A stretch of DNA of 54,453 nt from JAAZPG01 sp012797375 (GTDB lineage Bacteria > Acidobacteriota > Aminicenantia > Aminicenantales > UBA4085), in NCBI GenBank assembly GCA_937868205.1, contig CALMMC010000009.1:1-54453 (forward strand), given 5' to 3'. The notes under the pieces were generated by a model. The model was not told the origin of the DNA, ran no database searches, and saw only the letters and a program-made list of their open reading frames with translations. This document shows, piece after piece, positions 48,329 through 54,453 of the stretch (positions within the stretch are counted from its first letter, which is position 1; each line of letters opens with the position of its first letter). The position numbers and the translations under genes were made by a program.

Positions 48329-50155
48329 TCACTTCATTCGGGATCCGTTCTCCAGCTTTTCGATTTTCCGCTTGAGCGCCTCGATTTCGTCCTTTTGCTC
48401 CCGGACGGTCTTCATCTGTTCCTGGACGATCTTGGTCAGCATCGCGACCACGTCCATCGCCGACAGGCCTTTCCGGCCGTTTGTCGCCACCAGGGCGGGG
48501 ACGTCCTCGGCGATGAAACCCAGGCGGGTTTCCTCCGGGTTCGCCTTGTAGTTGAACTTCACCGGCTCGAGAGCCTCGAAGGCTTGCATTGCTTCCTCCG
48601 AGGCCAAGGCGACGATGTTCTCCTTGAACTCGCGGCTGGAACCGTCCACCCAAGTCGTGCCGTCGCAGTAGGCCCCGCCGATTCCGACATCCAGCAAATG
48701 CGTCGGCGAAGCGCCCTGGGTTTGAATCGCGACATTTCCGCAGAGGCTCAGCAGCTTGCCGCTGAAATCTCCATAGATGAGAAGGCCCAGCGGTCCGTTG
48801 TCGTTCGCGATATAGAGCTTGTTGGAACCCGTTTCGTAATAACCGGCCCGGTTGCCGATAAAGACGTTCCGGCTCCCGGATGCGCAGGACATCCCCGCCT
48901 CGTTGCCGACGAAGACGTTCCGGCTCCCGGCATTGTCATGCCCGGACCAATCGCCGAGAAAAACGTTTTCCTTGCCCGCGGTATTATTATAACCGGCCTC
49001 GGACCCGACAAACGTGTTGCCGTAACCGGTGACATTGTAATATCCGGCGTTCGCGCCGACGTACGTGTTTTGATAGCCGGTCGTGTTGGCCCGTCCGGAA
49101 TTGACGCCGACGTTCGTATTATTGGAACCGGTCGTATTGGCACTTCCGGAATTCCAGCCGAAAAAGGCGTTGCACACGCCGTTGATATTGGCTTGTCCGG
49201 CCGAGGCGCCGGCAAAGACGTTGTATCTTCCGACCGTGTTGGCGGTTCCGGCCTTGAAGCCAAGAAACGTGTTGTCATGACCGATATACGTCGAGTTCGC
49301 GCCGTTTGTCTGGCCGGCGCCTCGGCCCACGAACGTGTTTTTGTATCCGGTTGTGTTTTTTTGGCCGGCCCAGCTGCCGACAAACGTGTTATCATATCCC
49401 CCCGTGTTATTCCGTCCGGCGACGTTCCCCACGAACGTATTATCATTTCCGCCGTTGCTGTATCCCGCGGCATGCCCCATGAATGTATTGTCATATCCCG
49501 TCACGTTCATGAATCCGGCGGCGCGCCCGAAAAAGCTGTTATATATCCCGGTGGTCGCCACGCCGGCGGCCAATCCATAAAACGTGTTCATCGGCCCTTC
49601 CATCCCCAAGACATCGTTCCCGGACTCGTTTGCCAAGCCGGAGCTGTTGTTTGTTTCCGCCGCCTGATCCGGTTTTCCCTCGGAGAAGCCGGTCCCGGCC
49701 TGAGAGTCTCCAGCCAGCCCGTCCCGCGCCTCCGCTACAACGCCCCAGAGGGGCTCCTCCAGGACGATGAAACGGCATCCCTCCGACCAACAGACCTGGA
49801 CGCCGGCCGTCGCCCCGACATACCAAACATAGGTTCCGCCGTCGGCCAATCGCTCATCCGCCGTCGGCGTCCAGGACAAAGCCCGCCCCGGGATCTCCTT
49901 GACGAGGACGGCCGGAGCTAAAACGGCCATGCTCTCATAAGGGAGGACGTTTTCGCCCATTGCTTCAAAAACGGCCACTTTGTAGGCGGGAGCCCAGGAG
50001 ACCGCCGTCCAACTGAATGTCGGGCTGCCCCCCTTGATGACTGCGGTTTTACCTGGAAGGCCGGGGGAGACGGCGATGGGAGCCATCCTCTCGGCCAAGC
50101 AGAAACCCGCCATAAAAACCAAAAGAAAAAAACATGTCCCCATTCCCTTTTTCAT
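48329..50155 (-). CDS. Repeat-rich surface protein with C-terminal S74 intramolecular chaperone domain
   Basis: 608 residues. A signal peptide (CFFLLVFMAGFCLA) leads to a fibronectin-like domain (about 35-135, FSWTAVSWAPAYKVAVFEA). Residues about 189-446 are some 15 units of 16-17 residues of the type NTFVGxxAGxxNTTGYx, reminiscent of YadA-like trimeric adhesin heads. The end is a Peptidase_S74 domain: GSSREFKENIVAL holds the Ser and Lys of the self-cleaving dyad, then KFNYKANPEETRLGFIAEDV, and a coiled coil (EQMKTVREQKDEIEALKRKI). S74 domains drive trimer folding of phage tail spikes and then cut themselves off. Surface display here is inferred. GAGGAGG precedes ATG 50155. Confidence 0.9.
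   Translation of the reverse strand: MKKGMGTCFFLLVFMAGFCLAERMAPIAVSPGLPGKTAVIKGGSPTFSWTAVSWAPAYKVAVFEAMGENVLPYESMAVLAPAVLVKEIPGRALSWTPTADERLADGGTYVWYVGATAGVQVCWSEGCRFIVLEEPLWGVVAEARDGLAGDSQAGTGFSEGKPDQAAETNNSSGLANESGNDVLGMEGPMNTFYGLAAGVATTGIYNSFFGRAAGFMNVTGYDNTFMGHAAGYSNGGNDNTFVGNVAGRNNTGGYDNTFVGSWAGQKNTTGYKNTFVGRGAGQTNGANSTYIGHDNTFLGFKAGTANTVGRYNVFAGASAGQANINGVCNAFFGWNSGSANTTGSNNTNVGVNSGRANTTGYQNTYVGANAGYYNVTGYGNTFVGSEAGYNNTAGKENVFLGDWSGHDNAGSRNVFVGNEAGMSCASGSRNVFIGNRAGYYETGSNKLYIANDNGPLGLLIYGDFSGKLLSLCGNVAIQTQGASPTHLLDVGIGGAYCDGTTWVDGSSREFKENIVALASEEAMQAFEALEPVKFNYKANPEETRLGFIAEDVPALVATNGRKGLSAMDVVAMLTKIVQEQMKTVREQKDEIEALKRKIEKLENGSRMK
48820..49590 (-). repeat. About 15 tandem 48-51-base coding repeats
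   Basis: Within the S74 protein gene, units encoding NTFVGxxAGxxNTTGYx repeat with a period of 16 or 17 codons. On the plus strand the recurring words are cgttcgt, gttatt and ccggcc. Units are clearly diverged from each other, so this is an old array and not a recent expansion. The antisense strand is open across it and gives a misleading long reading frame. Confidence 0.85.
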
Positions 50156-50294
50156 CTCTTCCTCCTCTTCATGCTCTTCATGGATTTTGGAAAAGAAAAA
50201 GAATGATTGAAAGAAAAAACGGCCCTTGACCCTTTTCCGAAGGCGGCATTCGAGCCCCCCTCAACAAGGCGATGAGCGCCCTGATTTGTCTCTC

Positions 50295-50323
50295 AACATA
50301 TTCCTCTTTTATTTCGATGTCAA
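50295..50323 (-). promoter_or_regulatory. Promoter of the S74 protein gene with long leader
   Basis: Minus-strand TTGACA (50318-50323), a 17-base spacer and TATGTT (50295-50300). Transcription would start near 50288 and leave a leader of about 130 bases before ATG 50155. The leader ends with pyrimidine-rich sequence that includes a T6 run, but I could not fit a known riboswitch or a convincing attenuator. Confidence 0.75.
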
Positions 50324-50625
50324 CATGTGTTTTCAATAAGTTACGTATCTTTTTAGGAAGGTTTTCATCCGCGGAAACCGGCTGAAATTCGCGTCGACTC
50401 CGAGGAAACGACGGCGATGCGGCTTGTTATGATAAGCGCGAGCCGGCCGGCCCGCCGCCCGCCCTGCAACCGACAAGGCGAAGCGGGCGGCGCGAAAGAG
50501 AAGGTTAGAAACAGGAAGGCGCCGTCGGCACCGGCCCAAACCGCTCCCTTCTTTCTTTATCGATATTATCCCTCCGACGCCCCCCTTAGAATAAGGGGGG
50601 ATTTGTCAGCGTTTTGGGAAAGGTT
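50324..50625. other. Intergenic stretch with two strong hairpins, no gene supported
   Basis: About 300 bases between the S74 promoter and tRNA-Asp. A 10-bp inverted repeat CGCCGCCCGC/GCGGGCGGCG (50453-50462 with 50483-50492) and a perfect 9-bp hairpin CCCCCCTTA-GAA-TAAGGGGGG (50580-50600) lie here. The second is 25 bases past the tRNA-Asp 3' end (read on the minus strand) and could end or protect that transcript, although no T-run follows. Short open frames in this stretch have no ribosome binding site or recognisable content. Confidence 0.6.
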
Positions 50626-50702
50626 TGGCGGGGCCGACGAGACTTGAACTCGCGACCTCTGACGTGACAGGCCAGCGTTCTAACCAACTGAACTACGGCC
50701 CC
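50626..50702 (-). tRNA. tRNA-Asp (anticodon GTC)
   Basis: 77 nucleotides. The acceptor GGGGCCG (5' end 50702) pairs with CGGCCCC; the discriminator is G and CCA is encoded (50626-50628). The anticodon loop CTGTCAC holds GTC on the stem CTGGC/GTCAG. The D-arm TAGTTCAGTTGGTTAGA and T-arm GTTCAAGT are standard. The gene stands alone. Confidence 0.96.
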
Positions 50703-50719
50703 GCCTAGGAGGCCGGAAA

Positions 50720-50748
50720 ATTATAGCCGGGCTTGGACGATTTTTCAA
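50720..50748 (-). promoter_or_regulatory. Promoter of tRNA-Asp
   Basis: Minus-strand TTGAAA (50743-50748), a 17-base spacer and a perfect TATAAT (50720-50725), 17 bases before the tRNA. The remaining bases up to the htpX-like stop at 50924 show nothing else. Confidence 0.8.
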
Positions 50749-50923
50749 GGGGTGTCTCATATCACCTTGATATTCAAGGAAATCATAAGCCGGAATCCCT
50801 CTCCGTTCGCCCGCCGGGCGCGTTTCGAATCGACCGAGTCGAAACAAGATTCCATCAAAAAACGGCGACGCCCCTCCCCCGGCGGCGGGATGGGAACCCG
50901 CCAAGCCGGATCGGCGACCCGGG

Positions 50924-51814
50924 CTACATATTTTCCAGGGCCGCGATCCGCTCCTCGACCGGCGGATGGGTACTGAACAGCCGGTTGAGGCTCCCCTTGA
51001 GGTTTTTCAGCGGATTGACGATGTACATATGGGCGGTGGCCTTGTTGGCCGACTCGAGCGGCTCCGCGTCGGCCGATATCTTCCGCAGGGCCGAGGCCAG
51101 GCCGGCCGGGTAACGGGTCATCATCGCTCCCGACGCGTCGGCCAGGAATTCCCGGCGGCGGGAAACGGCCAGCCGGAGCAGCTGGGCGACAAGCGGCCCG
51201 AAAGCGGCGAAGAACAGCCCGATGATGAGAAAGATGGCCCCGACGCCGGCCCGGTCGCCGCTGATTTTCCGGCTTCGTCCTCCCCACCACAGCGACCGCA
51301 TGATCCAGTCGCCCAGGAGAACGACCACCCCGACCATCACCACGGCCAGCGTCTGGAGGCGGACGTCATAATTCTTGATATGGGCCATTTCATGGGAAAT
51401 GACGCCCTCGAGCTCGACCCGGTTGAGCTTCTGAAGCAACCCCGTCGTCACGCAGAGGACGGAATGAGACGGATCGCGTCCCGCGGCGAAGGCGTTGGGC
51501 GCCGTGTCGTCGATGACATAGCAGCGGGGCGCGGACAGGCCGGCGGCGATGGCCAGCCCCTCGACGACGTTGAACAGGTAAGGAAACTCCTCCTTGGCGA
51601 CCGGACGGGCATGGCTGACGGCCAAGGCGATCTTATCCCCGGCGTAATAGCTCGTCAGGGCCGATCCCCCCGCGATGAGGGCGGCTAAAATCAATCCCCC
51701 CTCCCCCATTCCGGTCAGCCGCTCGAACACCCAGCCCAGGAGAAGAATGACGGCAATGAAAACAATAATCAGGAGAAACGAGCGCCGCTTGTTGCTCGAG
51801 ATATGTTCATACAA
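50924..51814 (-). CDS. htpX: HtpX-like membrane zinc metalloprotease (M48B)
   Basis: 296 residues. Two N-terminal helices (FLLIIVFIAVILLLGWVF and GGLILAALIAGGSALTSYYAG) precede the zinc motif ELEGVISHEMAHIKNYDVR (HEMAH), with more helices around 170-230 and the third ligand Glu in RRREFLADASGA. The end has FSTHPPVEERIAAL, typical of the family. HtpX degrades misfolded membrane proteins. I take the TTG at 51814 as start: GGAGG lies 6 bases upstream, and the protein then begins MYEHISSNKRRS, matching the family's usual YEQIAANKR opening. It follows lemA by 79 bases. Confidence 0.9.
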   Translation of the reverse strand: MYEHISSNKRRSFLLIIVFIAVILLLGWVFERLTGMGEGGLILAALIAGGSALTSYYAGDKIALAVSHARPVAKEEFPYLFNVVEGLAIAAGLSAPRCYVIDDTAPNAFAAGRDPSHSVLCVTTGLLQKLNRVELEGVISHEMAHIKNYDVRLQTLAVVMVGVVVLLGDWIMRSLWWGGRSRKISGDRAGVGAIFLIIGLFFAAFGPLVAQLLRLAVSRRREFLADASGAMMTRYPAGLASALRKISADAEPLESANKATAHMYIVNPLKNLKGSLNRLFSTHPPVEERIAALENM

Positions 51815-51893
51815 TGGCCGCCTCCGGCGCGGAAGGGGGCGTCCCGGCAACCGCCGGGACGGCCGGGCCTCCGTTTCAGGCCTTATCCTGAAT

Positions 51894-52448
51894 TCAGAAC
51901 TGGACCTTCACCGGCTCCTTGGCCGCCGGTTCTTCGATCTCGAAATATTCCTTGAGCTTGAACTGGAACATCCCGGCGATGATGTTGGCCGGAAAGACTT
52001 GTTGTCTCGTGTTGAATTTCATGACCACGTCATTGTAGAACTGCCGGGCGTAAGCGATCTTGCTTTCCGTCCCGGCCAGCTCCTCCTGGAGCAGGAGGAA
52101 ATTCTGATTGGCTTTGAGCTCGGGATAGGCTTCGGCCACGGCAAAGAGGGATTTCAAAGCGCCGCTCAGCACGTTCTCGGCCGCTCCCAGGTCCTTGACT
52201 CCGGTGGCGGCGATGGCCGCGTTCCGGGCCTGGGTCACTCTCTCGAAAACCTCGCGCTCGTGCTTGGCGTAGCCCTTGACCGTTTCGACCAGGTTGGGGA
52301 TCAAGTCGTACCGGCGCTTAAGCTGGACATCGACCTGGGCCCAGGAATTATCGCAGCGGTTGCGAAGAGTCACCAGGCTGTTGTAAACCCCGATCGCGTA
52401 GAGAACGACCGCGGCGAGGATGATCAGGAAAACGAACAAAGCACCCAT
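51894..52448 (-). CDS. lemA: LemA family membrane protein
   Basis: 184 residues, the usual LemA size. A single N-terminal helix (LFVFLIILAAVVLYAIGVYN) is followed by the signature VTLRNRCDNSWAQVDVQLKRRYDLIPNLVETVKGYAKHE, of which WAQVDVQLKRRYDLIPNLV is the most conserved part. A long helical bundle follows, with PELKANQNFLLLQEELAGTE and ARQFYNDVVMKFNTRQQVFP. The function is unsettled. LemA genes often pair with htpX-like proteases, as here, suggesting a shared membrane quality-control role. AAGGAG precedes ATG 52448. Confidence 0.95.
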   Translation of the reverse strand: MGALFVFLIILAAVVLYAIGVYNSLVTLRNRCDNSWAQVDVQLKRRYDLIPNLVETVKGYAKHEREVFERVTQARNAAIAATGVKDLGAAENVLSGALKSLFAVAEAYPELKANQNFLLLQEELAGTESKIAYARQFYNDVVMKFNTRQQVFPANIIAGMFQFKLKEYFEIEEPAAKEPVKVQF

Positions 52449-52479
52449 CTCGTTTTCTCCTTTCGAAGTGTTCCTCTAA

Positions 52480-52508
52480 AGAATAGGACCGCCCCTTCGA
52501 AAAAGCAA
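52480..52508 (-). promoter_or_regulatory. Promoter of lemA-htpX
   Basis: Minus-strand TTGCTT (52503-52508), a 17-base spacer and TATTCT (52480-52485). It is divergent from the citrate synthase promoter. Confidence 0.65.
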
Positions 52509-52574
52509 TAGAAAAAAGTACGGGATGACGGAGCGCTTCCGGCATTTTCCCTCCCCCCTGCCCGCTCTTTTTCG

Positions 52575-52603
52575 TTGACTTACTTTATTTTTCCGGATAA
52601 AAT
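52575..52603 (+). promoter_or_regulatory. Promoter of citrate synthase
   Basis: TTGACT (52575-52580), a 17-base AT-rich spacer and TAAAAT (52598-52603), with a leader of about 60 bases before ATG 52671 and AAGGAGG 8 bases upstream of it. Confidence 0.85.
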
Positions 52604-52670
52604 CGCTATTCTCCCGAGATTGTTTTCGGGATGATCACCGCAGCCATTTCATAAAAAGGAGGCTTATCGA

Positions 52671-54011
52671 ATGGCGACGACTCTGAAGGAGAAATTCGCG
52701 GGGAAAATGCTTCCCATGCGAGAGAGGATTCAAAAGATCCTCAAGGAGCACGGCGACATGAAGATCGCCGATTGCACGATCGCCCAGGCCTACGGAGGGA
52801 TGCGCAGCGTCAAATGCATGGTCTGGGAAGTTTCGGCTCTCGATCCCAACGAGGGAATCCGCTTCCGCGGGCTCACGATTCCCGATCTGCAGGCCAAGCT
52901 GCCCAAGCTGCCCGGCACGGAAGAGCCCCTTCCGGAAGGCCTCTTCTATTTTCTCCTGACCGGCGACATCCCGACCCTCGAGGATGCCTTGGCCGTCGGC
53001 GAGGAGTGGAAGAAACGGGCCAAGCTCCCCGATTATCTCGTCAAGGTGCTCGAATCCCTGCCCGTCGAAATGCACCCGATGACCCAGTTCTCCCTGGCCA
53101 TCCTGGCCCTTCAGAAAGACAGCAAATTCGCCGCTCAGTACCGGGCCGGCATGAATAAAAAAGATTATTGGGATCCGATGTTCGAGGATGTCATGGACAT
53201 CCTCGCCAAGCTGCCCGAGATCGCCGCCCGCATCTACACGCGGTCCTACAAGGGCGGCAAGTACATCGCCCCAAATCCGAAGCTCGACTGGGCGGCCAAC
53301 CTGGCCCATCAGCTCGGCAACGACAAGTCCGATTTCTACGACCTGATGCGGCTGTACCTCGACATCCACAGCGATCACGAGGGCGGCAACGTTTCGGCCC
53401 ATACCGGCCATCTCGTCGGCTCGGCCCTGTCGGACGCCTACTACTGCCTGTCGGCGGCCATGAACGGCCTGGCCGGCCCGCTCCACGGCTTGGCCAACCA
53501 GGAAGTGCTCCGCTGGATCATGGACGTCATGAAAGACCTCGGCGGCGTGCCCAACGAGGAACAGCTGACCAAGTACCTCTGGGCCACCCTGAACGGCGGG
53601 AAGGTCATCCCGGGTTACGGCCACGCCGTCCTCCGCAAGACCGATCCCCGGTATGTCGCCCAGCGTGAATTCGCCCTCAAGCACCTTCCCGACTACGACT
53701 TGTTCAAGGTCGTCAGCTCGATTTACAAGGTCGCCCCGGACATCCTCACGAAGCACGGCAAGGCCAAAAACCCGTGGCCGAACGTCGACGCCCACTCCGG
53801 CGTTCTCCTGATGTACTACGGCGTCACGGAATACGATTTCTACACCGTGTTCTTCGGCGTCAGCCGGGCCCTCGGCATCCTCTCCCAGCTCATCTGGAGC
53901 CGGGCTCTCGGCTTGCCGCTTGAACGCCCGAAGTCCGTCACGACCGACTGGGTGGAAGCCCAGATCAAGGCCGCCTCGGCCGCTCCGGGTTCGACCCCGA
54001 GCTTGGTTTGA
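52671..54011 (+). CDS. gltA: Citrate synthase, mitochondrial (eukaryotic) type
   Basis: 446 residues. It condenses oxaloacetate and acetyl-CoA. The catalytic triad is His272 (GLAGPLHGLANQ), His318 (PGYGHAVLRKTDPRY) and Asp373 (NPWPNVDAHSGVLL), each two residues before its pig mitochondrial counterpart (274, 320, 375). Long stretches such as HSDHEGGNVSAHTGHLVGSA and LIWSRALGLPLERPKS are almost those of animal enzymes, unlike the E. coli hexameric type. The N-terminal part begins at once with TLKEKFAGKMLPMRERIQKI and has no targeting extension. A strong promoter, AAGGAGG and a terminator frame it as a single gene. Confidence 0.96.
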   Translation: MATTLKEKFAGKMLPMRERIQKILKEHGDMKIADCTIAQAYGGMRSVKCMVWEVSALDPNEGIRFRGLTIPDLQAKLPKLPGTEEPLPEGLFYFLLTGDIPTLEDALAVGEEWKKRAKLPDYLVKVLESLPVEMHPMTQFSLAILALQKDSKFAAQYRAGMNKKDYWDPMFEDVMDILAKLPEIAARIYTRSYKGGKYIAPNPKLDWAANLAHQLGNDKSDFYDLMRLYLDIHSDHEGGNVSAHTGHLVGSALSDAYYCLSAAMNGLAGPLHGLANQEVLRWIMDVMKDLGGVPNEEQLTKYLWATLNGGKVIPGYGHAVLRKTDPRYVAQREFALKHLPDYDLFKVVSSIYKVAPDILTKHGKAKNPWPNVDAHSGVLLMYYGVTEYDFYTVFFGVSRALGILSQLIWSRALGLPLERPKSVTTDWVEAQIKAASAAPGSTPSLV

Positions 54012-54032
54012 CGGCCTGAACGACCTTTACCG

Positions 54033-54070
54033 AAAGGGCCGCTCCCCGCGCGGGGAGCGGCCCTTTTTTT
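54033..54070 (+). terminator. Terminator of the citrate synthase gene
   Basis: A perfect inverted repeat with arms AAAGGGCCGCTCCCCG and its complement (54033-54066) is followed by T residues to 54070. It may also work in the other direction, since A residues flank the left arm. Confidence 0.95.
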
Positions 54071-54119
54071 ATCTCCGCTTTTTTGGGCGCGGTTCCGCGC
54101 CGTCGCTTTCGATCCTCCG

Positions 54120-54258
54120 TTACATTTTGGACACGCGGAAGATCTTAAAAAGATCCATGAGAGTGCCGGCCGCAAAGCTCACGGTGCGGGCATCCTTGCG
54201 GACCGCGCCCGGAATCCAGGACGCGTTCTGGGCTTCCGACTCCAGGATGAAGGAGACG
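54120..54258 (-). CDS. C-terminal end of an unidentified protein (cut by contig end)
   Basis: The minus-strand frame enters from the genomic edge at 54258 and stops at TAA 54120-54122. The 45 visible residues include ESEAQNASWIPGAVRKDART and then MDLFKIFRVSKM at the end. I do not recognise a family. The composition (Trp, balanced charges) and codon use look like a real protein of this genome, and the neighbouring hairpin GGCGCGG/CCGCGCC (about 54085-54101) follows its stop. Only the end is seen, so no role can be given. Confidence 0.5.
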
Positions 54259-54453
54259 CTGTCTCTTATACACATCTGACGCTGCCGACGATCTACTCTG
54301 TGTAGATCTCGGTGGTAGCCCTGTCATTAAAAAAAAAAAAAAACTACCATACAGCATTACTCGTACACATCTGCTAACCCATCACCAGCGTAGCATCACT
54401 ACGCAGCACCCACCCATACTACAGACTACACCCACCTAACATCCAAGTACACC
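54259..54453. other. Sequencing adapter and junk at right contig end
   Basis: From 54259 the sequence reads CTGTCTCTTATACACATCT, the reverse complement of the Nextera mosaic end, then the reverse of the read-1 adapter and an i5 arm with the complement (TCTACTCT) of the same index seen at the left end. After about 54325 comes an A-run and unplaceable filler. Frames that use these bases are artefacts. Confidence 0.97.

Noticed and set aside
48820..49590. Possible CRISPR array
   Set aside because: The 48-51-base units are contiguous, in frame and diverged throughout, with no constant repeat and unique spacers. They are coding repeats.
48281..49921. 546-residue plus-strand frame with repeated VADEDVPAPG-like words
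   Set aside because: Antisense of the S74 repeat array. The repeats simply mirror the tandem coding units and there is no signal peptide or ribosome binding site.
50333..50626. Short open frames between the S74 promoter and tRNA-Asp
   Set aside because: No ribosome binding site, no family resemblance, and they run across hairpins and a promoter.

Overview
The window is a contig from a high-GC, diderm, amino-acid-fermenting bacterium. My best guess is Candidatus Aminicenantes or a related Acidobacteriota lineage. That guess rests on gene style (S74-type repeat protein, decayed RHS core, mitochondrial-type citrate synthase, large secreted peptidase), because no rRNA gene is present to test it. 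A Gram-negative envelope is implied by a LolA-like carrier, a TolC/MFP/RND efflux system and several lipoproteins. The first 131 and last 195 bases are not genomic: they carry Nextera-type adapter followed by low-complexity junk.

Layout. 132-1680 (minus): start of a B12-dependent glutamate mutase locus (GntR regulator, GlmS, first codons of a GlmL/MutL-like protein cut by the contig edge). 1720-11201: a 1538-residue acyl-CoA-synthetase/GNAT fusion, an Rnk/GreA-type factor, a cobalamin adenosyltransferase, Pta and AckA, and a zinc alcohol dehydrogenase. 11303-14616 (minus): a glycyl radical enzyme that looks like trans-4-hydroxyproline dehydratase, with its radical-SAM activase. 14843-18694 (minus): a small membrane protein, a secreted DPP4-type peptidase and an exported mutarotase lipoprotein. 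18831-20249: tRNA-Leu and a bacterial eRF1-like protein. 20355-26631 (minus): a tetR-tolC-mfp-rnd efflux operon.

26766-36306: a secreted hypothetical protein, XerD, an MBL-fold hydrolase, a methyltransferase, a histidine ammonia-lyase-like enzyme, a degenerate JAB-like protein, AMMECR1, a TPR protein, a decayed RHS remnant, an acyltransferase-like protein and a Na+/solute symporter. 36365-39248: LolA, ECF sigma, anti-sigma and a polymer-forming membrane protein. 39353-42932 (minus): rplM-rpsI-rpsB-tsf-pyrH-frr. 43098-47470 (minus): a TPR lipoprotein, der, a GerMN protein, an amidase and tmRNA. 47562-50155 (minus): a secreted protein and an S74 repeat protein. 50626-54011: tRNA-Asp, HtpX/LemA and citrate synthase.

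How it fits together (inference): secreted peptidase, hydroxyproline dehydratase, histidine ammonia-lyase and glutamate mutase feed amino-acid carbon toward acyl-CoA, and Pta-AckA recovers ATP as acetate. The adenosyltransferase supplies the cofactor for glutamate mutase. Promoters are readable: many are TTGACA-like, a 17-bp spacer, then TATAAT-like. A second class places a -10 box 7-9 bases before a start codon that mostly lacks a Shine-Dalgarno site, which suggests leaderless mRNAs.
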